Shown: positions 43,653 through 52,478 of the stretch, in pieces
Numbering within the stretch: position 1 is the stretch's first letter
How the letters are laid out: each line of letters begins with the position of its first letter
Source: Streptomyces sp. S4.7
Lineage (GTDB): Bacteria; Actinomycetota; Actinomycetes; Streptomycetales; Streptomycetaceae
Assembly: GCF_010384365.1 (NCBI RefSeq)
Contig: NZ_CP048397.1
Coordinates: 3,534,001-3,598,000, forward strand
DNA length: 64,000 nt
Reading direction: 5' to 3'
Program-made: the position numbers and the translations under genes
Notes under the pieces: model-generated
Database searches by the model: none
What the model saw: the letters and a program-made list of their open reading frames with translations, nothing else
What the model was told of the DNA's origin: nothing

Positions 43653-44615
43653 ATGCTGGAAACCTCCGCACGACTCCTGCGCCTGCTCTCCCTGCTCCAG
43701 ACACCGCGCGCCTGGCCGGGCTCGGAGCTGGCCGAACGGCTCGGCGTGAGCGGACGTACGGTGCGCAACGACATCGACCGGCTGCGCGAACTCGGTTATC
43801 CCGTCCTCGCGGCGCGCGGCGCCACCGGCGGCTACCGGCTGACCGCCGGCACCGCGATGCCGCCGCTCCTGCTGGCCGACGAGGAGGCGGTGGCCGTCGC
43901 GATCGGCCTGCGTACGGTCGCCGAGGGCGCCATCGCGGGCGTGGAGGAGACCTCGCTCCAGGCCCTGGCGAAGCTCCAGCAGGTGCTGCCGTCCCGGCTG
44001 CGCAGGCGCGTCGAGGCGCTGCGTACGTACACGGTCCCGGTGCCCGCCGACCGGCCCGGCCCGAAGGTGGACGCGGACCTGCTGACGACACTGACGTCGG
44101 TCTGCCGCGACTGCGAGCGGCTGCGCTTCGACTACCGGGACCACAGCGGCGCGTCCACGCGCCGTGTCGCGGAACCGCACCGGGTCGTCAACTGGGGCCA
44201 GCGCTGGTACCTGGTGGCCTGGGACGTCGAACGCGACGACTGGCGGACCTTCCGCGTCGACCGGATCGATCCCCGCCTCCCGGCCGGTCCCCGCTTCACC
44301 CCCCGCCCGGCGCCGGACGGCGACGTGGCCGCGTACGTCTCCCGCCGGGTCTCGGCGGCGGCCTGGCGCCACCGTGCCCGCGTGACGGTCCACGCGCCGG
44401 CGGAGGCGGTCGTCGAGCGGATCAACCCGGCGGTGGGCGTGGTGGAGGCGATCGACGCGACGACGTGCGTCCTGGACACGGGCGCGGACTCGCTGGAGAC
44501 GCTGGCCGTCCACCTCGGCATGCTGGGCCACGACTTCGACGTCACCGAACCACCCGAACTGATCGCCCACCTGAGGGACCTGGCGGCGCGGTACGGGCGG
44601 TCGACGCCCGGATGA
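43653..44615 (+). CDS. YafY-type WYL-domain transcriptional regulator
   Basis: The 320-residue protein has an N-terminal HTH_11 ([31 protein letters not shown]) and then the G-A-T-G-G-Y-R-L wing. A WYL domain ([12 protein letters not shown], about residues 180-200) and a WCX-type C-terminus follow. WYL domains sense small ligands or nucleic acid. It probably represses the divergent epoxide-hydrolase-like gene. Confidence 0.9.
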   Translation: MLETSARLLRLLSLLQTPRAWPGSELAERLGVSGRTVRNDIDRLRELGYPVLAARGATGGYRLTAGTAMPPLLLADEEAVAVAIGLRTVAEGAIAGVEETSLQALAKLQQVLPSRLRRRVEALRTYTVPVPADRPGPKVDADLLTTLTSVCRDCERLRFDYRDHSGASTRRVAEPHRVVNWGQRWYLVAWDVERDDWRTFRVDRIDPRLPAGPRFTPRPAPDGDVAAYVSRRVSAAAWRHRARVTVHAPAEAVVERINPAVGVVEAIDATTCVLDTGADSLETLAVHLGMLGHDFDVTEPPELIAHLRDLAARYGRSTPG

Positions 44616-44725
44616 CCGTGGCAGGTCCGGTAGCGGGGAGGCACGCTGTCGGTGGCCGCGGACCCGTACCGCAACGGCTCCCGATGGGTGAGGATGGCGG
44701 ACCAGGAGGAGGGGAGCGGGCCGTC

Positions 44726-44905
44726 GTGCTGTTACGGCAGCTGGAGTACCTGGTCGCGCTCGCCCGCGAGCGGCACTTCGCGCGGGCCGCCGACGCCTGC
44801 TTCGTCTCGCAGCCCTCCCTCTCCGCCGCGATACGCAAGCTGGAGCACGAACTCGGCGTGCCCATCGTGCGGCGCGGCCGGCGCTTCGAAGGGCTGACAC
44901 CCGGG
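44726..44905 (+). pseudogene. Truncated LysR-family regulator (DNA-binding domain only)
   Basis: GTG 44726 follows a strong AGGAGGAGGGG. The ~58 residues give a normal LysR helix-turn-helix ([38 protein letters not shown]). The sequence then changes to unrelated, non-coding-like codons. The effector domain is lost. Confidence 0.7.
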
Positions 44906-44993
44906 GGCGGGCACGGGCGCGCACTCGTACTCCACGAAGGAGGGCTGAGCCCCGGCGCGGTCCCGTGCCGCGCGATGTGCGAAAGTGCCCGCC

Positions 44994-45641
44994 ATGACGG
45001 CGTTCCAGGAGCACATGCGACGGGCGGGTGAGCGGGCGCTGGAGGCGCTTCCGGTGCCGCTCAGGCCCGAGATCTATGTGATCTCCTTCCGGATCTGGCG
45101 GCACGACTCGCTGGACTGGCGTCACCCGTACCTCGCGATCGGTTACAACACCGAGAGCGAGGTACGGCGCGTCCTGGCCGCACAGGGCGATTCGGCCTCC
45201 GATCCCGGTGAGGTGCGCTGGAGTTACGCGTACTGGCCGCCGGACGAGACGGCGGGCATCGTCGGCCACGGTCCCGAACCGGCGGACGATCCTGTGGGAG
45301 CCGCCCTGCACCTCGCCGAGATCAAGGAACTCGGACTCTGGTACGAGGACTTCGACGGGCCCGGCGACGACAGGGCCGACGACGACACGGCGGAAGAGGA
45401 GGACGACGAGGAGCAAGAGGCCAGAAACGATCTCCTGATCGCCCACTTCGACGACGCGTGCGTCGATCTGGCCCGGCATCTGCACACGAGCGGCAAGCTC
45501 ACCGAAGTCCTCGGGCGGGCTGTACCGATCCTGCCGTTCGACATGTACCGGGCCGAAGAGCTGGACCGGCTCGCCGAAGAGGCCAACCCGCCCGAGGTGA
45601 TCGCGGACTACCACTCCTGGGCGAGGGCGCAGGAAGGGTAG
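44994..45641 (+). CDS. Hypothetical acidic protein
   Basis: It has 215 residues from ATG 44994. There are aromatic-rich segments ([12 protein letters not shown] and [10 protein letters not shown]), a highly acidic run of Asp/Glu near residues 120-145 and a helical C-terminus. I do not recognise the family. Coding character is normal and it sits intact between two truncated genes. Confidence 0.65.
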   Translation: MTAFQEHMRRAGERALEALPVPLRPEIYVISFRIWRHDSLDWRHPYLAIGYNTESEVRRVLAAQGDSASDPGEVRWSYAYWPPDETAGIVGHGPEPADDPVGAALHLAEIKELGLWYEDFDGPGDDRADDDTAEEEDDEEQEARNDLLIAHFDDACVDLARHLHTSGKLTEVLGRAVPILPFDMYRAEELDRLAEEANPPEVIADYHSWARAQEG

Positions 45642-45649
45642 GTGCCCTC

Positions 45650-46163
45650 GGCTCCACGTCCGCAGGCTCTCCAGGGCGGTGAGCCGGGCGAGGGGCTTGA
45701 GATCGTCGAAGCCCGGACAGCCGCCCCGATCAAGGCTGATGAGCCGGGTGAACTCGGCGAGCGGCGCGAGGTCGGTGAGCCCGGCGCAGCGGTCCAGATG
45801 GAGTGTGCGCAGGACCGGGGCGAGATGCCGCAGGCCCTCGGGGACGGTCTTGCTCACCTTGAGGTCGGTGCGGTTCTCGCGCGCGTAGGCGGGGGCGAGG
45901 AGTTGTTCGGCGAAGCCGTCGGGGTCGGCGACCTTGGGCCAGAGCTTCAGGAGTGCGTGGGTGCTCGGCTGCCCGAGGGCGGCGAAACGCGCGGCGAGCG
46001 CGAGGGCCCGGGCTGGGTCGACGGGCGGGGCGTCATCCGCCCGGACGAGGAGTTCCTGTACGGCCTTACGGGCCCGCGGGGCCTTGGCGGTGGCCAGCAG
46101 AGCACGCAGCGCGTCGAGTTCGCCCGCGCCCTCGGAGGGGGCGTCCGTCCGGGAGGTGGCCAT
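45650..46163 (-). pseudogene. 3'-truncated leucine-rich-repeat protein gene
   Basis: It starts at ATG 46163 (M-A-T-S-R-T-D-A-P-S-E-G). After ~110 helical residues there are LRR units (L-A-P-V-L-R-T-L-H-L-D-R-C, L-T-D-L-A-P-L-A-E-F-T-R-L-I-S-L, L-K-P-L-A-R-L-T-A-L-E-S-L). At about 45655 the repeat pattern stops and the frame runs on antisense to the neighbouring gene with no native stop. Confidence 0.6.
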
Positions 46164-46229
46164 GGCATCGCAGGACAGGCGCCGGGTCGGACAGCGCCTG
46201 CCCGAGGGGTCGAGGCGCCCGACACCGGC

Positions 46230-47978
46230 TCAGGCGCCGACCTCGAACGACCTCAGCCACAGCTCCAGCGTCAGGACCAGCCACAACTTGCCGCCCTGGC
46301 GCGGCAGCAGCGTCCCCTCTCCCCGTAGCCACGACCGGATCGTGTCCTCGCGGAACAGGCCCCGGGCACGCGCGGACCTGCCGAGCAGCAGGTCGTGGCC
46401 CAGCTCGCGCAGAGGACCGTCCAGCCACTGCTGGACCGGCACCCGCATCCCGCTCTTGGGCCGGTCCACGATCGTCGGTGGCAGCAGGTCCCGTACCGCC
46501 TCCTTGAGGATCCACTTCTCGCTCGTACCGGCGAGCTTCAGCCGTGGCGGCACCCGGAAGGCGTGGTCGACGACCGCGCGGTCGAACAGCGGGGCCCGGC
46601 CCTCCAGCCCCTGGGACGCGGTGATGCGCTCCACCTTGGTGAGGATGTGGTGGGCGCCCTTGGTCCGCAGGTTGGTGTGCAGCAACTGGTTGAGCAGGCT
46701 GGTCATCCGCCCCCGCGTCAGATACGGCGCCAGCAGATCCGTGACGGGCGGCGCCTGCGACAGTTCGGCGAGCACACCGGGCGTCAGCAGCACCGGCAGG
46801 TCCACGTGGCACTTGCGGTACGAGTCCACGTAGGCCCGCGCCCTGGAGTCCACGCCCGCCTCCTCGCGGTGCAGTTCGTGGATCAGCATCGGCAGGTTCT
46901 TGGGGCCGCCGAAGACCGGGTCGCCGCCCTCCCCGTTGAGCACCACGCTCATACCGTCCGCCGCGACGGCCCCGGCGAGCATCAGATTGGGCACCGTGAG
47001 CGGGTCGCCGACCGGGCTGTCCAGCAGCGCGACGGTCTCCGGCAGCCGCGCCGCGACCGCCTCGCCCGGCACGGTGAGCACCCGGTGCTCGGTGTGGCAG
47101 TGGGCGGCGACCAGTCCGGAGTAGGCGAGTTCGTTCGGGGCGTCGCCGCCGAAACTGATCGAGTACGACCTGACGGTCCGGTCGTGCAACTTGGCGGCGA
47201 GCGCGGTGACCAGGCTGCTGTCCACACCGCCGGAGAGCAGTACGCCGACCGGTTCGGCGGCGGGCAGCCGCCGCGCGGTGGCGGACTCCAGCAACTCGCG
47301 CAGCTCACGCGCGTGTTCGGCGGCCGGGCGCTCGTCGGCCACCTCGGCCGGCTCCCAGTACGTCTCCTCCGCCGAGGAGCCGTCGGGCCTCAGCCGTACG
47401 CACCGCCCCGGCAGCACCTCGTGGATCCCGCGCAACAGGGTCTCCCTGCCCGGGAGATACGCGAAGGTGAGGAACGACCGGACCGCCGGGAGATGCAGTC
47501 CCGTCTCCAGCGCCGGCCAGCCCCGGAGCGCCCGCAGGGAGGTGGAGGCTGCCCATGCGGCGCGGTCGCCCCTACCGGCGCGGGCGTGGAAGAGGGTGCG
47601 GGCGCCCATGTGGTCGCGTACGAGGACGAGTTCGTCGCCCTCGGCGATGGCGAGGGCGAACATGCCGTCGGCGGCGGCCAGTCCGGCGGCGCCGAGCCTG
47701 ACATAGGCGCGCAGGAGCAGTTCCCCGTCCGAGCAGTCGTGGGGGACGGGGCCGGCTGCCGCCGCTCCGAGCCGAGCGCGGAGTTCGGGCGCGTTGTGGA
47801 GCGTGACCTCGCCGATCGCGTACACCTCGCCCACCCGGTACGGCCCCGCAGCGGCGCCGGGCCCGTCGAGCAGACCGAGCGCGTGACGCCCTGCCCGCGT
47901 CGGTACGGGACGGCCGCCCATGGCCGCCACCTGCCCCGCCGGATCATCGGCGGTCACAGACGCACACCAGCGGGACAT
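46230..47978 (-). CDS. Asparagine synthase-like amidotransferase
   Basis: The 582-residue protein starts at ATG 47978 behind GAGGGGG. The C-terminal ATP-pyrophosphatase domain has the P-loop S-G-G-V-D-S-S (about residues 250-256) and later G-E-G-G-D-P-V-F-G-G. The N-terminal class II glutaminase-like domain reads R-D-H-M-G-A-R-T-L-F. The N-terminal nucleophile Cys, normally residue 2, is at position 5 (M-S-R-W-C-A-S-V). Unless the first four residues are removed, glutamine-dependent activity is doubtful. Such enzymes make asparagine or form amides in peptide products; no precursor peptide is seen. Confidence 0.82.
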   Translation of the reverse strand: MSRWCASVTADDPAGQVAAMGGRPVPTRAGRHALGLLDGPGAAAGPYRVGEVYAIGEVTLHNAPELRARLGAAAAGPVPHDCSDGELLLRAYVRLGAAGLAAADGMFALAIAEGDELVLVRDHMGARTLFHARAGRGDRAAWAASTSLRALRGWPALETGLHLPAVRSFLTFAYLPGRETLLRGIHEVLPGRCVRLRPDGSSAEETYWEPAEVADERPAAEHARELRELLESATARRLPAAEPVGVLLSGGVDSSLVTALAAKLHDRTVRSYSISFGGDAPNELAYSGLVAAHCHTEHRVLTVPGEAVAARLPETVALLDSPVGDPLTVPNLMLAGAVAADGMSVVLNGEGGDPVFGGPKNLPMLIHELHREEAGVDSRARAYVDSYRKCHVDLPVLLTPGVLAELSQAPPVTDLLAPYLTRGRMTSLLNQLLHTNLRTKGAHHILTKVERITASQGLEGRAPLFDRAVVDHAFRVPPRLKLAGTSEKWILKEAVRDLLPPTIVDRPKSGMRVPVQQWLDGPLRELGHDLLLGRSARARGLFREDTIRSWLRGEGTLLPRQGGKLWLVLTLELWLRSFEVGA

Positions 47979-48076
47979 CTCACGCCCCCTCTCTCTTCTC
48001 TCGTCATCCGCGACGCACCCTCGCCGGTACGGCTCCCAAGCCCCGGACCCCGGACCCCGGACCCCGGACCTCCGGC

Positions 48077-48604
48077 TCAGCCGAAGTCGTCGTCGGAGTC
48101 GCCGGATCCGTCGCCCCAGTCCCCGTAGCCGGCGTCACCCCCGCCGCCGTCACCGCCTCCGCCCGACGAACTGGCCTCGGCCTGTCGGCGCAGTTCCTCC
48201 TCCTCTTCCGGGGAGAGGAAAGCGGGCGGCAAGGTCAGCCCGCCGATGACGGCACCGGCGGTGACCGCGCCCAGGACCGTGCCCAGCCGGCCGCCGAACG
48301 ACGTCCGATTCACCGTCAGCACCCCGTCGCTCCACAGCGTCCGGCCGTAGCCGGCCTCCCTGCCGTAGATCGGCCGACGCCCGTTGGTGTGGACCCGCTT
48401 GACGATCCGCCCGCCCAGCAGCTCGTCGGTGCCCGAACCACCGCGCTCGTCACGCCACTGCACGACCCGGCCCCCGCCGCCGACCGCGCTGCGCCACTCC
48501 TGACCGCCGTCCGAGTAGCGCCGGTGGACCGTCCGGTCGGCGAGCAGTTCGTCGGTGTAGGTGATCTCCCGCCTCTGCGGCTGCGGCACTGCGGTTCCTC
48601 TCAT
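48077..48604 (-). CDS. Hypothetical protein with an acidic Gly/Ser-rich tail
   Basis: The 175-residue protein starts at ATG 48604, overlapping the stop of the TOPRIM-like gene upstream by 4 bp. The first ~105 residues have repeated strand motifs (E-I-T-Y-T-D-E-L-L-A-D-R, V-V-Q-W-R-D-E-R), suggesting a beta-rich domain. A hydrophobic stretch (V-L-G-A-V-T-A-G-A-V-I-G-G-L) and a tail of Gly, Ser and Asp follow. The family is unknown. It is the third gene of a coupled operon. Confidence 0.65.
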   Translation of the reverse strand: MRGTAVPQPQRREITYTDELLADRTVHRRYSDGGQEWRSAVGGGGRVVQWRDERGGSGTDELLGGRIVKRVHTNGRRPIYGREAGYGRTLWSDGVLTVNRTSFGGRLGTVLGAVTAGAVIGGLTLPPAFLSPEEEEELRRQAEASSSGGGGDGGGGDAGYGDWGDGSGDSDDDFG

Positions 48605-49530
48605 GCGGTGGGCCAGCTCAGGAAACCCGCCCGGCGCACCTGGCGGAGTTCGGTCAACTGCGAGCGTGGCGTGCGTACTTCCCGTACGAGACGGTGCACC
48701 GTACGGATCAGTGACGCCGGGTTCACGGCGGCGACCTCCACGAATCTGCCGCGCCGCAGCCAGTCGCGCTCCCAGCGACCGAGCTCGAACGCGACCCCCC
48801 GACCAGGACCCCGGCCGGCACCGGGACCCGGACCGAGGCCGGATCCCGCGGTGGGGAAAGCGGCCGGAACGGCGGCGTACGCCGGGCCCCGGCCGTGCAC
48901 CAGATGCAGTGCCCCCGCCTGCCTGGGCCGCAGTCCCAGCGGGACGACCCGCACTCCCTCCGGTACGTCGACCGCCCCGGCGAACCGCGCGGGGAAGGTG
49001 AGCCCACGCGCACTCGCGTCGTGCAGGAGATAGACCGTCGCCCGCTCGGCCAGCGCGAGCATCCTCAGCATCCCTTCGGCGAGGGGCAGTTCGGATGCGC
49101 CGTACACCGGGCACGCCGACTCCATCGGCACCCCGTTGGCCCGCAGCATGGCGGCGATGTCGTCGGACTCGCAGACCAGCAGCCTCGGCAGGCCGTAGTC
49201 GAACAGGTCGGGCTCCGGAGTGTGCCGTCCGGCCGCCTGCCGGGGCTTCGGCACGACCGGCGGCAGCAGACCGCCCACCGAGCCGGGACCGTGGCGACGC
49301 AGCGCGGCCAGGTACGCCTCGTACGTCAGCGCGGGGGCCGAGGTGAACTGCGCGCGCCGGGGTGCCCGGTGCCACGGCATCAGCACCCGGCACACCTCGT
49401 AATACAACTGCCGCTCGGTGAAGCGCAGTTGACCGGGCTCTGCGGCCTTCTCGGCGGCCGTCCGCAGCACGCGGTCGAGGATCGCGTCCCCGACGGGCCT
49501 CGTCCGCCCCGCCTGCCCCGAATCCCTCAT
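48601..49530 (-). CDS. TOPRIM-like protein A (topoisomerase VI-A/Spo11-like features)
   Basis: It has 309 residues from ATG 49530. A winged-helix-like segment, L-R-F-T-E-R-Q-L-Y-Y-E-V (residues 35-46), is followed by L-L-V-C-E-S-D-D (117-124) and V-Y-L-L-H-D-A-S-A-R-G-L-T-F (166-179). This order resembles the winged helix plus TOPRIM of topoisomerase VI-A. But the D-x-D is H-D-A-S, so catalysis is doubtful. It ends G-F-L-S-W-P-T-A. The next gene upstream is a diverged paralogue. The relation to TOPRIM is inferred from motif order. Confidence 0.55.
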   Translation of the reverse strand: MRDSGQAGRTRPVGDAILDRVLRTAAEKAAEPGQLRFTERQLYYEVCRVLMPWHRAPRRAQFTSAPALTYEAYLAALRRHGPGSVGGLLPPVVPKPRQAAGRHTPEPDLFDYGLPRLLVCESDDIAAMLRANGVPMESACPVYGASELPLAEGMLRMLALAERATVYLLHDASARGLTFPARFAGAVDVPEGVRVVPLGLRPRQAGALHLVHGRGPAYAAVPAAFPTAGSGLGPGPGAGRGPGRGVAFELGRWERDWLRRGRFVEVAAVNPASLIRTVHRLVREVRTPRSQLTELRQVRRAGFLSWPTA

Positions 49531-50606
49531 GACGCCGTCGGCCAGGTGAGGAAGCCGACCTGCTGTGCGCGGCCCCGGTCGGGGTCGGCCAGCCCCTCCG
49601 CCCGGTCCACCGCCCGTGCGACCACGGCCAGCAGCTTCGCCGGCGGTACGGCCGCGAGCGGGGACCACCAGCCCCGGGTCAGCCAGTCGGCCTCCGCCGC
49701 GGTCAGCGCCGACGACGACGTACGGATGGCGTCCAGGTCCCCAGGGTCCAGCGGCTTCCGCAGCCGTACGGCGTTGTCCTTGTCCATCACCGTGCGCGGC
49801 AGCATCCCCGCGACCACCACCCGGCCACCGAGCGCGGCCCTGGCCGCTGAGGCGAAGGCGAGCCCCGCCGGACTGGCGTCGTGCAGGACTATCCCCACAA
49901 CACCCCCTTCTCCGGGCGGGGTCGGGCCGGTGGATATGTTCCCGAGCTGGTCCAGTGACTGCGCCAGCGCGAGCGAGTGCGTCTTGTGCGCACCGTTCAG
50001 CGAGAGGCAGGTCAGCACTGCGCGGTCCGGACAGAGCAGTGCCAGCCTCGGGCCCGGCCCTCCGGAGGCGGGGACCACCGGGTACCGGGCGCTGCCCTCC
50101 TGCCTCAGTCCGGCCGGCGGGCCTCCGTAAACGGCTGCCCAGCGGTCGATGATCGCGGTCCGGAACATGTCGAGCGGCATCGGTACCTGCACCGTGCCGG
50201 TCCGCTTCGCGCTCCGGGAACCGCCCGCCGTCAGCAGGAGTGCCAGCGCCAGGACCACCACGCCCACCACGACGGCGGGGCGCACCACGTCCGGATCGAA
50301 GTCGGAGGCGTCGCTGACCACCAGCAGGATGAAGGACGTCAGGACGACAAGGAAGCTCGCGATGCATCCGTACGCCACAGCCCCGGTGGGTGTGTGGTTG
50401 CGCGCGGCGGCGTACCAGAGCTGAGTGGGCGTGTAGCGCAGCCCTTCGCCGTTGCCGAGCTTCTCGATGAGCTTGCGCATCCGGATGTCGTGCAGACGGA
50501 GCGCGTTGCCCTTCGGTTCGAGCGCGAAGGTGCGCTTGCAGACCGAGCAGGTCGTGCCCCCTCGCTCCCTGTAGCGAAGGCTCTTCTCACAGTGCGGGCA
50601 GATCAC
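49527..50606 (-). CDS. TOPRIM-like protein B with zinc ribbon and two membrane helices
   Basis: It has 359 residues. I chose GTG 50606, which has GGAGGGGG just upstream; a TTG at 50633 is the alternative. The N-terminal zinc ribbon is C-P-H-C and later C-S-V-C. L-R-Y-T-P-T-Q-L-W-Y parallels the winged-helix motif of protein A. Two transmembrane helices lie near residues 75-95 and 105-125. The C-terminal half parallels protein A: L-L-C-P-D-R-A, V-L-H-D-A-S-P-A-G-L-A-F, ending G-F-L-T-W-P-T-A-S. It overlaps protein A's start (ATGA) and is the first gene of the operon. Confidence 0.6.
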   Translation of the reverse strand: MICPHCEKSLRYRERGGTTCSVCKRTFALEPKGNALRLHDIRMRKLIEKLGNGEGLRYTPTQLWYAAARNHTPTGAVAYGCIASFLVVLTSFILLVVSDASDFDPDVVRPAVVVGVVVLALALLLTAGGSRSAKRTGTVQVPMPLDMFRTAIIDRWAAVYGGPPAGLRQEGSARYPVVPASGGPGPRLALLCPDRAVLTCLSLNGAHKTHSLALAQSLDQLGNISTGPTPPGEGGVVGIVLHDASPAGLAFASAARAALGGRVVVAGMLPRTVMDKDNAVRLRKPLDPGDLDAIRTSSSALTAAEADWLTRGWWSPLAAVPPAKLLAVVARAVDRAEGLADPDRGRAQQVGFLTWPTAS

Positions 50607-50689
50607 GGTGGCCCCCTCCAACTGCCCCGACAAGCGCGTGGTTTCGTTATGTCGACCGGACAGATCCTAGACGACGGAGCTTGATTCAC

Positions 50690-51430
50690 ATGGACAATTC
50701 CCGTACGAGAATGAAACACGAGGCGAACGCGGAGAACGAGGTTCACGACGTCGCCGAATTCACGGACGCGGCGAGAAATGTCGTCACGCCCGTCCTGCAA
50801 CTCCCCGAGGACATCGCCCTGGCCGTGGTGAACGCCTTCACCAAGATCGTGCGGGACGCGAAGAGAAGCGAATCGGCGACGATGCCGGACAGCGACGGGA
50901 TAACGCGTTTCCAGACTTTCGAGGAGGGCGACGTCTATATGCTCGAAGCACCCTTCGACGACTTCTTCGCCGATCGCTATCTGATGGATTTCTACAATGT
51001 GGAGGAGCGCGGCGTCTGTTCGCGTATGCATATGCACACCGGGCTGCGATTCGTGCGGATGATGACGGGCCCGGCGACGCGGATCCGGGTGAGCAGTCTC
51101 TCGCCGTTCGAGACCACAGGTGTCACCGGAGTAACTCCTTTCACGTTGCATTCCTTCGAGGACACGCTGCCCGACACCCCGCCGGGGGTGGTGCGGACGC
51201 GGTACAACCTGGTCGTGCCCCCCTGCTCCTTCGTGGACATGCAGATCCCCCGCGGGGTGAGCCACCAGTTCAACGCCGTGGGCGAGCACGCCGTCATCGA
51301 TTCCGTCCACCCCGAGGAGTCCGTGGAGACATTCCGCGAAAAGATTTCCGGGTTCAAGATGATGGCGCAGACGGTATTCCTCGCGGACGAACTCCCCGCG
51401 TCGGACACCTGCGCGAATCTTCCCGCCTGA
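50690..51430 (+). CDS. Cupin-like hypothetical protein
   Basis: It has 246 residues from ATG 50690, with GGAG upstream. The central region has a cupin-like metal-site pattern (R-M-H-M-H-T-G, then later V-P-P-C-S-F-V-D-M-Q-I-P-R-G-V-S-H-Q-F), which would give His ligands on a beta-barrel. The N-terminal 70 residues are helical. The function is unknown. It is divergent from the TOPRIM-like operon and convergent with the TetR gene. Confidence 0.6.
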   Translation: MDNSRTRMKHEANAENEVHDVAEFTDAARNVVTPVLQLPEDIALAVVNAFTKIVRDAKRSESATMPDSDGITRFQTFEEGDVYMLEAPFDDFFADRYLMDFYNVEERGVCSRMHMHTGLRFVRMMTGPATRIRVSSLSPFETTGVTGVTPFTLHSFEDTLPDTPPGVVRTRYNLVVPPCSFVDMQIPRGVSHQFNAVGEHAVIDSVHPEESVETFREKISGFKMMAQTVFLADELPASDTCANLPA

Positions 51431-51441
51431 GCGAGCGGCGG

Positions 51442-52158
51442 CTATCCGTCGTTCTCGGAGGTCGTGGAGAGCCGGCGCAGCCACTCCGTCATCAGCGCCA
51501 CCTCCGCGGTGCTGAGCCCCGACTCCGCCGACCGCCCCAGCAGGACATTCAACTGGGCCGCCGCCGCAGGCAGTTGAGTCCTGGCCGCGGCCCGCGCCGG
51601 GCTGTCCGCCATCACTTCCGGGGTGAAGACGGTGGCGTGGACGGAGTCACGGACCCGCCGGGAGGTGTCTCTGTCGGTGAAGGTCGTGGGACGGGCGACG
51701 AGCATCAGCGCCACCCCGACATTGGCCGACATGACGACCTGCGCCGCCGCCTCCGGCGCCAGCCGCAACTTGCCGTCCGCCGCCGCCCGCCGCAGGTCCC
51801 TGGTGAGGATCTCGTGGGACTCCAGCGCCGCAGCGGGAGGTGTACGCATCGCGGGGGAGTACATCAGCCGGTACAGATTCGGGTTGTCCAGCGCGAACTC
51901 CACGTGGCTGTCCCAGCCCTTGCGCAGATCCTCTATCGGATCGTCCTCCGGAGCACGCTGCCGCTTGGTCTCCAGATATCTGTCGAAGCCGTAGTCCACG
52001 ACGGCGGACAGCAGCCCTTCCTTGTCCCCGAAGTACCGGTAGAGCGCCGGGGCACCCACCTGCGCGGCGTCGCACACGGCCCGGGTGGAGACGTCGCCGT
52101 TGGGCGACTCGGCGACCAGCCGCGCCGCGACTTCCAGGATCCGCGCTCGTGTGCTCAT
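51442..52158 (-). CDS. TetR-family transcriptional regulator
   Basis: It has 238 residues from ATG 52158. The N-terminal helix-turn-helix is typical (R-I-L-E-V-A-A-R-L-V-A, V-S-T-R-A-V-C-D-A-A-Q-V-G-A-P-A-L-Y-R-Y-F-G-D-K-E). The C-terminal ligand domain resembles the TetR_C_33-like group. A perfect dyad at 52183-52197 lies 25 bp upstream. It probably represses itself and the neighbouring SDR gene. Confidence 0.9.
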   Translation of the reverse strand: MSTRARILEVAARLVAESPNGDVSTRAVCDAAQVGAPALYRYFGDKEGLLSAVVDYGFDRYLETKRQRAPEDDPIEDLRKGWDSHVEFALDNPNLYRLMYSPAMRTPPAAALESHEILTRDLRRAAADGKLRLAPEAAAQVVMSANVGVALMLVARPTTFTDRDTSRRVRDSVHATVFTPEVMADSPARAAARTQLPAAAAQLNVLLGRSAESGLSTAEVALMTEWLRRLSTTSENDG

Positions 52159-52182
52159 CGCGGACGACCGTATCAAGGTCCC

Positions 52183-52197
52183 CGTAACGCTGTTACG
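52183..52197. promoter_or_regulatory. TetR operator dyad
   Basis: CGTAAC-GCT-GTTACG is a perfect 6-bp dyad with a 3-bp centre, immediately upstream of the TetR gene. It overlaps the stop codon of a small upstream frame. Confidence 0.65.
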
Positions 52198-52300
52198 CAT
52201 GCGGAGCGCTCCTGTTGGCTCGCTGGGTGCCGAACCCGTTCGTGTCGTGGACGGTGCGCCCGGCGCGGGCGAGAGCGGTGGTTTCCGCGGTGTCACTCAT
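52193..52300 (-). CDS. Possible 35-residue leader or remnant peptide
   Basis: ATG 52300 has GAGGAG nine bases upstream. The frame M-S-D-T-A-E-T-T-A-L-A-R-A-G-R-T-V ends at a TAA lying inside the TetR operator. It could be a leader of the TetR transcript or the start of a lost dehydrogenase gene. Confidence 0.35.
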   Translation of the reverse strand: MSDTAETTALARAGRTVHDTNGFGTQRANRSAPHA

Positions 52301-52376
52301 GACAGGACTCCTCGTTCGATCGCAGGACGTCGCGGACCTGGTCACTGACGCGGATGCCATGGATCTACGGACGCGC

Positions 52377-52460
52377 GGCGCGCGGTTCCAGGCGCGCGGT
52401 TCCAGGCGCGCGGTTCCAGGCGCGCGGTTCCAGGCGCGCGGTTCCAAGCATGCGGCTCCA
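52377..52460. repeat. 14-bp tandem repeat array (5 exact + 1 degenerate unit)
   Basis: Five exact units of GGCGCGCGGTTCCA (52377-52446) are followed by one variant unit (AGCATGCGGCTCCA). The array lies just beyond the 3' end of the SDR gene, in a non-coding stretch. It is a likely variable-number locus. Confidence 0.9.
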
Positions 52461-52478
52461 GGCGTGCGACGTGCGACG

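Noticed and set aside
46230..47978. A lasso peptide cluster based on the asparagine-synthase-like gene
   Set aside because: No precursor peptide, leader protease or RRE-type gene is nearby.
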